64,000 nucleotides of DNA, from the NCBI RefSeq assembly GCF_024763615.1, contig NC_077223.1, positions 56,482,627-56,546,626 on the forward strand, given 5' to 3'. Made by a program: the position numbers and the translations under genes. This DNA comes from Phlebotomus papatasi. Lineage: Eukaryota > Arthropoda > Insecta > Diptera > Psychodidae. Below are positions 11,701 through 23,700 of the stretch, one piece after another (the stretch's first letter is position 1; each line of letters begins with the position of its first letter). The notes under the pieces were generated by a model. The model ran no database searches. It was not told where the DNA came from and saw nothing but the letters and a program-made list of their open reading frames with translations.

Positions 11701-14700
11701 AAATAAGTCGTACGTTTGGCGAAAAATTAGGGATTAAGGAATGGTTTCAGAGAATGTTTTTGTTATTTGCAAATATCTTGTGTATGAACTATCCTCCATG
11801 TTCAGAGATAATATGGGAATCCTATCACGATGGTAAGTTGAGGAATCGATATGTTGAAGTTGTCCATTTTTCGCGTTTTTTTCAAAGAGCTCCGGTAGAT
11901 AGTTAATTACTACAAGATGGGCTGTGATTAACATTACAGACTAGAATTTATTCTAAATCTTTATTATGCATAAGTAGAACTCAACAGTTATTAACGATAT
12001 GACATTTTTTATATCTCAAATTTTGCAGAATGAGCAATAAAAAGAACATCCTTTTTTATGTATTCGAATATCTGGATGCAAAATGGTGAGAGATAGGGAC
12101 TTGGGACCTTCAGCGGACCCCCCATAAGCTGACCCTGGGACCATATATGTTTCTCTAAAACATATCCAGAATTGAAAAAAAAAATCGCACGACGTGTTTT
12201 CGAGCAATCCTAAATACATGATTTTGGAGGGGAAGGGGAGGGGTGGGGGCAAAATAAAGGACATATTAATGGTCCCAGGGTCAACTTATGGGGGGGTTCC
12301 CCGAAGGTCCCAAGTCTGTATCTCTCACCATTCTGCACCTATTTTAGATTGAAAATAAAACGCCAAAAATAAGACATTTTTAAGACATTCGTTCTTCAAC
12401 TTACCATGAAGACTGTACCACAATTTTAGTGCTGAACATTAACAATAGTTCTTTACAAGAGATAATTGTTGATACACAAAACATTTATCAACAAACTTTC
12501 CCTTAATCCCAATTTTTCTCAAACGTATGACTTATTTCGGAACAAGAATTTTTCCCAAACGTACGACTTATTTCGGAACGGAGGGAGTATTTTATTAGAG
12601 CAACCAAAACAATTAAATAAAAAAATCGGTAATTTTTGAAAATTTTACCCTTGAACCGATAAGACCGCCCACAGGCGGTCTTCCTTTTTTTTATTCTTAA
12701 ACTCATACTCTTAGTTTTTTCAAACTTATCAATTGAAATATACAAACTCGAATAGCATATCTTTCAGAAAGTAACACTCTTACTACAGTTAGATTACTTT
12801 AAAACAATCTTTTTTGCACTTGAAAACGCAAAATGTCGCGAGCGACATTTTGTTGTTTTTTCTCTGACCTGTCACATAAAACTAAAGATTATAAGCAAAC
12901 GAAAGGTCAAAATGAGTTCAGCTTCAGAAAATAAGTTAGTAAGACTATAACTGAGGACACTGTACATATTTCAACTTCAAATAAGTAATATTATCGCAGT
13001 AAATGCGATTTATAGAATGACCGCCTGGAGGCGGTCTTACCCGTTAGAGGGTTAAGGTCTAACTAAACATTGTCGCAAACCTAAATAACGGATGACAAAG
13101 CAACCCAGTCTTTGCGAAGTGTTCAACACACGTGACTTGGATGCTATACCTCACAAGTACTTTCGCATAATTTTATTGAACAGAGGACAGTTTGTCTTAT
13201 TTGCTTATTTGTGTAGCTCAGAGGCAAAATGGCGCATATCCTATGCTTTAGCCATAGGATATGTGCCATTTTGCCTCTGAGCTCCACATTTAATAAATTG
13301 AATTGAAATTGAAATTGAATTGAACTTACCGTTTCCCGGTTTTCAATCAATTGGAATAGATTTATATATCTATCACTCAAAAGATACGCTAAAATAGTTT
13401 TAAAAATAATAGAATTGCTTTTCGGATAAAAATTAGTTATCGGTTCAGTTTTATGAGAAATTCCAAGACCTTTCCAACCAGCCTAAACATGATACCATTC
13501 GGTTTAGAAATATGCTTCTAAAGTGCCTTTTAATGTTTTTTTTGTTCCAAGTCTTGGCGAGGTAATAGCCAGACGCGAAGGACAAACAGTGTGACTTTAA
13601 GAAATCGAAACTTCAGATTTCCAAAATTTTATCAAAAGCTAGTGATAAGCCTAATTTAGCTTATTGTAGGTGAAACTCTTAACGTAATCTAACTCGGAAT
13701 GCATGCAAATTCGATTTAGAGCTGAAGTTGGGAGACATCATTCAGTTATATCTTGAATCAAATTCCTGAAATTATATAAATTTTGTATTTAAACCAAAAT
13801 ATCAAGGATTTGGATGGGATTTACAGATAAAAAATATATGAGTAAAATGTAGACCAGAATGTTCTCTATAATTTTGCCGAAGAACTTAATCTCATCGATT
13901 ACTTAGAAGCCAAGATAATCGAGGTTGTTTGTTTCCGAACTCGGTTTTTTCGACCAGAACGCCATTAAAAGCATTTAAAGGCCCTATTCCAATGTTTTCA
14001 AAAATCAGAAGATCTGATAAACAACAATGAATAATGCAATCTGTATACAGAAAATTAATGAATTGTATACATATGTAACATTAAAGCTCTTTACCTAATG
14101 TAGTATAGGCATATTTGAATGTTTTATTTCAACCTCCAGTATGATTTTGCATTTCCGATTTCACCTTTGCCCTTTACGCCTTTGCATTGTTCACGTAAAA
14201 ATTCATCAATCAAAAGTTAAAAACTTCAACAGCGGCTTCTCTCAATATAAAATGATAATTAGTGATTGCTTGAAAAAGTTTTTCCGATGCAAATTATATG
14301 AATATAAATATGGAGATAATGCTATTTTTGTGGGTGAGATGATAATCCAAAAAAACCATAGTAATTACCGAGGACTGAGAGGTTATTTTTTTTTTTCAAA
14401 TGAATCACAATCGGTTAATTAATACACTTTTCAGAGATTTATTTATTAGCATTTTAACATTTTTTTAACATTACCATCAACATAATTGGTATGCGAGGAA
14501 AAAAACTAGTGATAAGCCTAGATCAGCTTATTGTAGGTGAGATTCCTAACGTGATCTAACTCGGAATGCATGCAAATTCGATTTAGAGCTGAAGTTGGAG
14601 GATGCCATTCAGTTATCTTGAATCAAATTAGTGAAATTATACAAATTTTGTATTTAAACCAAAATATCAAAGATTTGGATGGAGTGACAGAAAAGTGATA

Positions 14701-17700
14701 TAAGGGTGAAATGTAGACCAAAATGTTCTCTACAATTTTGCCATAGAACTTGATCTCATCGATTACTCAAAAGCTGAGATAATCGAAGTTGTTTGTTCCT
14801 GAACTCGTTTTTTCACCCCGAGCGCCCCAAGTGTTCATTTGATGAACTTCAATTATATCAAAGAATTGTTGTATTTTGTGAGACTTTCCATTTAAAATCC
14901 TTTTTTAAGTGTCTTGGTCTAGTATAAGTAGTCAAATTGACATCTGAGTGATTTCAAAGCGTTATTATGGGAAAATCATTTTTTTTTTACAGATGGCACT
15001 GTCTAAGCGGAAAACGATATTTGGACGAAATATAAATATAAATGTTCTCTACAATTATGTCGAAGTACTCATCAAGATTGGTTAAGCACGTGTCGATTTA
15101 ATTGAGGTTGAAAAGTTGGAAAAAAAAAAGTTAGAAAGTTGGATCTGACATCACCTACTTCTAGCCACCTATAGGCATTTAACCTTTGCCGAAAACCGCT
15201 TGTCGTTATCTCTTTCCATTCTCTCTCCAGACGCGGTTATGCGACGGACGGCCGGGATGGACGGAACGGACGGGACGTACTAGGACGGACCGTTCACGAA
15301 AATCGATTGGGGGTGGGGAATTGATTTGGCATTACCTACTACTAGGGACCCAAATCACAAAAGCTGGGATTGTAAAGAATCTTAGCTAACTCAGCAAATT
15401 GGCAAATTGGCTCTTTATTTACTATTCATTTCGAGTTTGCTTGATAATATAGGAACGCCTAAAAAGGAATAGATTTAAAACTTGCATAATAATTTCTACT
15501 ACTTGCGTTACTATAACTTAAAATATTTATTATTATTTTCGCGTTTTTCAGCTCAATTCATAAGTGCGTTTAAAGAATACTTTCCCGATCTACTTTACGT
15601 GAAAATCAACCAACCCAGTAAAATCCTCATTCGTGCTCAGAATTTATCTGGAATTCTTAACAATCTTTCACGACTAATATGGTTAATATAGTTCAAAACT
15701 TCCTTAGGATATCAACAATATTTTTTTTTCCTTCTCTCATACTTTCTCTCGTCTTTCCTTTCTCAATTCTGGGGACTGAAATAATATTCAAAAATGCGTA
15801 AATTTTACCTATTGTATTGTGGAAAATTGCTATATCCCCAAAAGCAGCGTTCATATGCAAAGCAAAAGCAAAGATGAAAAAAAGGTCTATTATAGTCTTT
15901 AGGAGATATAAAACATTATACTGTAGAATATTCTGGGTAAAAGGCGAGATAAACTTTGCTAAAAATAGATCCTCGCGCGCAATGGATGAAACTGCCGAAG
16001 AAGGAGAAGAAGAACTTCAGGAAAAAATGAGAATGTATGTAAGGTGAAGCTTCGGAGAATGGCAAAGTGGAAAATGGAAAATTGGTTCCTGTCAAGGAGG
16101 AAATGTGTGACGAATGCACAAACATAAAATTTCGTTTTTTTTTTTCTTCTTAATATTAAAACCAACGATAAGCCCAAATAATCCTGTGGTAGCTGGACTC
16201 TATAAGAGATACCAAAGTTTTTGCAACTCAAAATACTTGAAAATTCGATTGTGAATTAATTTTGGGGATAAAGAAATGCGTCGACCAACTGCTCTCGGAG
16301 ACAGAAACGGATGACATTGGATCGACGCGATTCTTTACCCCCAAAAATTCAATTAAAAATCGAATTTTCAATTATAAGATTCCTCAGACAAGCTATGCAA
16401 GCCATTGTGAGTTGTCGTCGACTTTGAGATAAACCTAGGATAAGGTGACTGAATCAAATTCAAAATCTTGCTTCAGTTTTTGAGCGCCTTTTCAATTTTT
16501 CAATTTTCTAATTTAAATAAGTCAAAAATTCCTTTGTGCATCGGGCTGAAATTTTAGTATGTTGTAACCGCAGATTATACCTATCAAACCTAGCCCCCGG
16601 CGAAGTGTTTTTTTTTCATATGGAGCTGTTTGAAGCCAACTCACAAATAGATCAGAAACTCAGCTTACACTTCTCAGAACAAGACCGTATTTAGACAAAT
16701 ATTTTAGTATATTTATCCCTCTTTACAAGGGTCTGAGTCTTGTACACAAGGCTCACCTCAATTTTGACATATATCGTGTAACGGTCACGAGTGCAGAAAA
16801 ATTCCCATACACATTTGTATGTGAAAGTAAGAAATTGGCTATGAGGGCTATGAGGTTTCCAAAAAGTGGGGTGGGTTCGCTGTGGTTATATCAGAACCGG
16901 AGATATGAGGGGCCAAAGTTCACGAAATTTTAAAAATCATATCTCTGGTTCTATTTGACCGATTTTGATGAGTGAGGGCTCAAACGAAAGATCCCACCAA
17001 ATGCTACAGCTTTTTAGAACATTTGAACTTCATTGGACTAACACCAGGAGCGCCACAGTCGAAAAACGAATTTTAATATCATATAACCTCAATTATCTCG
17101 ACTTTCGCTGAACCGATTTTGATAATTACTTTTACATAATTGTAGAGGACATTTGTGTATACATTTCTTCTATACATTATTTTCCACTTAGACTACGCTA
17201 TTGACTGTGAAAAAATTGACTTTTCCCATAATAACGCTTTGAAACCACTCAGATGCCAATTTGACTTCTTCTACTCGACCAAGACACTTAAAACAGGGAT
17301 TTAAATGAAAGTCTCACAAAAGCAATTTAGGCGTTCTGGTCAAAAAACCAGTTCAAAAACAAATAACCTTATTTATCTTGTCTTCTGAGCAACTAATAAC
17401 ATCAAGTTCTTCTGTAAAATTATAAAGAACATTCAGGTCTACATTTCATCTATTATATTATATTATTTATATTTTTTTATATTATATTATATTATATTAT
17501 ATTTATTATATATACATTACACTTTTCTGTTAGTCCATCCAAATCCTTGATATTTTGGTTTTAATACAAAATTTGTAAAATTTCACGAATTTCATTCAAG
17601 ATAACTGAATGGCGTCCCCCAAACCTCAGCTCAAAATCGAATTTGTATGCATTCCGTTCACGTTAAGAATCTCACCTACATAAGCCGGTTAGGATTATCT

Positions 17701-20700
17701 GTCCTTTTACATTGAAGAAATGCTGATTTTTATGGTTTTCCAGTGTATCATTAGGATCATTACAATTAGGTCACTTCTCAATAGTCACATTTTTTTCGAT
17801 ATATATTTTTTTCACAAATTATTAGGTGAGATTCTTAATAATCTCACCTACTATAATCCTAACAAAATTTCATGTCGTCCGATCGACCTCAAACTTGGCC
17901 AAAATGTATTTTATTACTTCCTGATTATGAATATATGGGTGGCTAAGTTACGTTCACGGCCGCTCTTTGGAGCTTAATAGTTCCCAAACTAAGAGAGATA
18001 TCGACTTGCGGTTTTCGGCAAAGGTTATATATCGGATAAAAATTGCAACTTGGTGTATGGACCCCCTACCCCTTCATCACTCCATCCGCCATTTTGAATA
18101 GCCCGCTTTTTTTATTTTCTCAATAGCTCTGCCCCTATATGGCATCGATCGGGCTCAGATTTAAGTATGTTATAGTTGAGCATTAGAGCTTTCGATCAAA
18201 CCCCTGACCTGAGGGGTCAAAAATACAATTTTCAATTTTCACTCATTCCGAGTTGCAAGCGCCCCCCGAATTACACGCATTTCCAGGTCACCTGTAAAGA
18301 ATCTCAGCTACCACAAGCTTATCTGGGCTTATCACTGGTTTTTTCTTTGTGGTATTATATGAAAGAAACGTCCCTTGATATACTTATACTTTGAATGTAG
18401 TGTCTTTAGCTCTCGCGTGTATGTTCCTACCTACCCTACCTTTTCACGTTGTACTGAATAACGGTAACGACAATAACCCCGATGGATGCTTGAATGTAAA
18501 TTGGAGTGGCGAATGATGATGACATTTTGCATATAGGAAAAATTTTCGAATTATATTCACGTCTTTTGAACGTGACAATTTCAATTTTTCTCACCCACAA
18601 TAATTGCACTCAATTTGTGATGTGGCTCCCTCACTCACTATTAAATCAAAATTGTACACTAGCTTTTTTATCTTTCACATATATCTCACCATGGTGTCAC
18701 ATATAGGATTAATATTAATATAGTATAGTATAGGAGCAAAACCAAGAACAGATTCTTGATCAGGAGACTCAACTCTACCAAACGTACCATGTGAGATCTG
18801 TGTGCCAAAAACTAGTCCCCGGTGAGTGGCCTTCAAAGTTGAAGCCAATTTCTTACTTTCACATACAAATGCGTATGGGAATTTTTCTGCACTCGTGATC
18901 GTTATGCTAAATATTTAAAAAGTGAGAAGTTTTTTCCGTATTATAAGATACCTTTCCGTATAGAGGGATAAATATACAAAATTTTTGTTTAAATAAATTT
19001 TGTCCTTGGAGCACTGTGAGCTGAGTCCGAGATCAATTTAGGAATTGGCTTCAAATAGCTCCATATAAAAAGGCCAACTTACCAGGCGCTTGGCCAAAAA
19101 TCGTGTTGCATAGTGTTGAGCAGTGGTGGATAAAAAACGTTATTTTGATAGAATTGTAGCCAATGTTTTCCAGTACAGTGATACCTTCTATATTAAGAAA
19201 ATTATACTAATGCCCAACGCACAATAACTTTTGTTTTGTAAACATGTTTTTGACATTTCAATGAGAGCGATTGAGATCTAGATCTAGTCATCTCTTTCAC
19301 TCTCATAGACAATTTAGAAAACATAATTACAAACAAAAATTATTATGCGCTGGTCATAATTCTCACGATTCAGGCTATAACAATATCAATCTACAATTTC
19401 TTCAATTAAGGTGACAATCTTTTTCACATCAAAGATAATCCTATCAATCGCACAACTTCATTAAATAGATGAAATTAATGTGTATGAAAAAAGATCAACA
19501 GATTATATTACACTCTCTATAGTGTTCAATAAATAAAATGAAGAGATGGATAAAAATCGAAAATTATAGTATTTTCTAGTATTATTGTGCAGTATCGCAA
19601 CAAGTTGCCGATATTCTCTGCGGTATGAAAGATTGACAGAAGTTTCGTTGATTTATTGAATCAAAGGAATACAATTTTTCTTTCATATTATGGTGACAGT
19701 AAATACTGCGAAATGTGCTATATCGAATTATATGTTTTACAATAATGTCCCTCTACTGTGCAATATATCTTCGTTCTTCGTTCCCGAACAACAGAAAATT
19801 GAAATATAAATTTCCCTATGAGTTTATACATTTTGCATTCATAGCTCCTGTTGACAAGTTGAAGCCTTTTTTTGCCAAGAGATAGATGACTTGAATATTT
19901 GTGAGAAAAGTAATAATAAACCATGGGTAGGGTGTTGTGTTCAGTTGCGTCGCGATAAGAAATAAACAATAAAACATGAATTGATAAGTGTCGGTGACGT
20001 CAATGGTTTTTTTTTCTTGCTTCTCCATTTCCATCTTTTCTCGCCATCTCATCCAAGCATTTTCTTCTCAAAGTAAAGGCTCTCCCCAAACAGGCAAATT
20101 TTCATCGCATAGTTATACACATGTACATACCATATTATATGACCAAGAATTGCTCTACCCCAGAGTTTGTTGAGTGGAATTCTGATTCACACTCTCTCAA
20201 GAAGAGCAAATCTTATTTTGATAGAAGAGGAAAAGAAGTTACAGAGATGGAATTTGTTCGATATTTTCTTCATTCAATAAGGAATAAGGTAGAAAAGAGG
20301 CAATTTAGAAAGTTGAGATCTTTAACATTCAAAATCGTTTTTCTATCGATCATTTTTATGTCAAACCTAACAAAATACATTTCAAATTTCCATCAAAAAA
20401 TATATGTGAAAAGCAAAATCCATATTACGGTAAATTTCAATTTGAAACACTAATTTCTCTGTGGTTAACCTTTAACCTCTTGCAAGATTGCACTGAAAGT
20501 GTGGGCGAAGTGTTCAAAATGTGGTGTGAAAATCTTCACATTTGACGATAGAACATTTTTATCGCTTGCACTTGAGGCTGGGTAATTGAGGTCATCTTAA
20601 GGTGTAAAAAGAATTATTTCGCTCACCATCGGAGCCAAGGCAATTTTCTCTCAAGCATTACAACTTTATATTGCTCTGCTTTAAAAGTGCCACCCACAGA

Positions 20701-23700
20701 CGTTGCCCATCAAATTCCCAGTCTCAGTATTGGATATTCTGTAATAGCAGTGAACATTTATGGAAAATTACTTTTAATATTTGTTTTTTTTTTGCCCTCT
20801 CTAAGGTATCAGCTTCTGGAAAAGGAGTTCTAGTGACTGGATGCGAGTCACCATTGGTGTGGCATTTGGCACGCCACCTGGACGACATGGGATTCACTGT
20901 TTTTGCAGGATTCACGCACCTGTCCGAATCTGAGGAGGCAACCATCCTCAAAGATGAAAGCTCTGGGAGAATGAAGGTCCTCCAGCTTGATATTACGTCT
21001 GAGACTCAGGTTAAAGCTTTTACTTACAAGAAATTTCAGTTTTTAGTACTATGAGCTTTATATCCTTTAGATGTTGGAAGCTTCGCTATTCATAAGTGAA
21101 AACCTTCCAGATGGCGCACGTGGGCTGTGGGCGGTACTTCACTGTGCAGCTTGGGTGGCTCTTGGAGAATTCGAATGGATCCCTTTCAACGTACTCCGGA
21201 AATCCATAGATGTCAATTTATTAGGTAAAATTTTCACCATATAGAGGTGTGAGAGCTTTTAGATATACTCATACTCACTTGATTTTTCCTAAAACTTAGA
21301 ATCTTTCGTATAGGGTAAGTGTGCCAAATTCCGGCCAGCTTGAAATTCTGGCCACCTTTTTTGTTTCTCGAATTTCCATGATTTTTTAGTTTTTACATAC
21401 TCCAGCTACAATGCCAAAGAATAACAAAAAATGTAGCTTCGACAAACGAGATGACATGAAAGAGACATTGGAGGAATTCCCGAAGGGCAAGGAACTATGA
21501 GAATGAAGGTGGCCGAAATAGAGCACCGAAGCTATGTCTATATTTTTATTCATTTTAAAATGTATTAAGAATCATTTTAAAGTAAATAAAGACGATAAAC
21601 TGACGGATAAACTGTCTACAAGGTTCTAATCAACACTCCTAAATTAGAAGGAATGAAAAAAAATCAATTTCTATTAAAGATATTACATTTTAAACTTGAG
21701 ACTTTGGCGCTTGCATGCAACTATGCCGAAATTTGGCACACTTACCCTATGTAAAATTTTTCTCGAAGTTGTTAATCCAAAATTTTATTTAAAAATTCTC
21801 AATCTTGAAAACTTATGATGGCTATGATAAGAAATTTGTAGCATTGGTATCTGTTATCTTGAAAGACATCAGAGGAGCAATTCACGAAATATCCAGAAAA
21901 ACTGACGGGACGGCAAATATGGCGCCCAATAAGCAGAACTTGGTCAAATCGACGAAATTAAATCGAAATCTCTGAGTCTGTCGAGCATATTTCGACAATA
22001 TTTTGTCAAATTTTCGAATTGGTCAGAAAATGCTCTTTGGGCGGAGACATATTTGGTGTGGCGAAAAGTGAAATAACACTAAATAACGCATTTTCAGTCC
22101 TTTTTTATTCACCGAAATTCTAAACACAATTTTCAGGAATACGGTTGAAAATGACGATGGTGATACAATTTCAATATTAGAAGTAGTGATTCCAACAACG
22201 GTTAGCCGGTTTCGAAAAACCGGTTAACCGCCCTATTTTGGAGAAGGTTTTAAAACCGGTTTTTAGAGATGAAACCGGTTTAAAACCGTCTCCTTCCAAA
22301 AATTTTAAAATTTCTCTTAAGCTTTAGTTTATTTCTTGAAAATCAAGATACACTGCAAAATATTTCTTTGAATTAGAAGGTAACCTGAAGTGCACTATGA
22401 TTCTAAGTGGAACCTGTAGTATGGCAGTATATATGTTAATAAATATGAAGGATAGTAGTAATGGGTTTCCTGTACGTTTCGTCCACTCTCGAAAAGAATT
22501 ATTGGCTTAAAGGTTATCGGAAATTTTTTCAGGATTTCTTCACTTGAAAATACATTATCTTTTAAACATTAATTAAATATTTACAAGACTAAAAAATCAA
22601 TTGTATACTGAGAAAAAAATTGTAAACGATTTAGTCAGGGGCCGCTCAACATTTCATTTTTCCATACGTTTTTGCATAGAGGCACTGAAGACTATTGGCA
22701 AATTTTTTCCTAAAGAGAATTGATTTATCAGTCTGATATATTTCGAAAATGTGCATTAAAAGCTATCTAAAAATACATATTTCATAATACTCGCCGAAAT
22801 AATACAAGAACTGCGAGCAAATTTGTTTAAGTCGCGGTGCAATATCTTTTTAGTACAATCTTGCAAAATATTGCTTGATGTGGAAAAGTAACAAGACGTT
22901 TCCTTTCCCTGTCTTCATAAAGATTTTTATTGAATCTTGCTATATTTTAATTTAACTACATATCTTATTAGACTCAAATTCACCAAGAATGTTACACAAG
23001 ATTCTTGTAAATTTTTTGTCAAAATCTGGTTTTTATTAGTTTCTCAACCAATGGAGTAAAAACCAAAAAAGGTTTCCTTTTATTTTATTTCTTTTTTTTT
23101 CAAAGTGCGTATGGAATTTTTTCTATCAAATTATTTGTGAATTTTGTGTAAATTATTATAATGATTTTCATAATTACCAAAAATTATGCATCGGTGTGTT
23201 ATTTATAGAGAATAATCTAAAAAATTGACTTTAGAAACCATTCCTGATCGAAAAATCTGGATTTTTTTTGAAAGAAGAATAATTTTGACAATACTTTTAA
23301 AAGCCTTTACAAAAAAAAACTTTATAGCGAATATAATGTAGCGATTAATCTTCGTACAATCGTTCCAATATTCTTTCTCTATGTTTTTGCGAATTTTATT
23401 TTTCTTCCACGATTTAAATTTTCTAAACTTAAATTTAATAAAATTTAACTATAGGTAGGATTATAAAATAAAAAGGAAAACTATTTCGATTTCTTCATTA
23501 AAACGTTTTCTATATTTTTTTTCATTTTCCAAGATCTATAATAAATTTCCAAAATGACAACTTTTATAACCAATTTATTTTAAGAAAAATAAATTGTACT
23601 TAAAAATGGTTATTTTTACGGAAATCTACATTGCATTAGCTTTTCCACCGCACAATATTATTGAAAAAACTCGCAGTAATTTTTCTTCACTCTGAAATTT

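Larger units (their letters stand above)
11058..13051. mobile_element. 2-kb family 3 piggyBac-type element carrying nested insertions
   Basis: The left end is CCCTCTATAACGG after TTAA 11054-11057; the right end is CCGTTAGAGGG before TTAA 13052-13055. The palindrome GACCGCCTGGAGGCGGTC is at 13019-13036, with related GACCGCC...GGCGGTC motifs near 11204 and 12663. It contains the Stowaway-like element 11687-12587, which itself contains the fold-back 12077-12337. Confidence 0.75.
6161..20805 (+). other. Giant intron 2 of gene 1
   Basis: 14.6 kb between the GTGAGT donor and the CTCTCTAAG acceptor, joining two phase-0 exons. It is filled with nested mobile elements listed separately. No nested gene was supported. 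Confidence 0.8.

Noticed and set aside
11687..12587. Plant DNA contamination
   Set aside because: Termini are plant-like, but the element is embedded in an insect TTAA family with a second copy 1 kb away, inside an insect gene's intron.
20121..20453. 110-codon open frame in gene 1 intron 2
   Set aside because: AT-driven, no domain, no supported splice partners.
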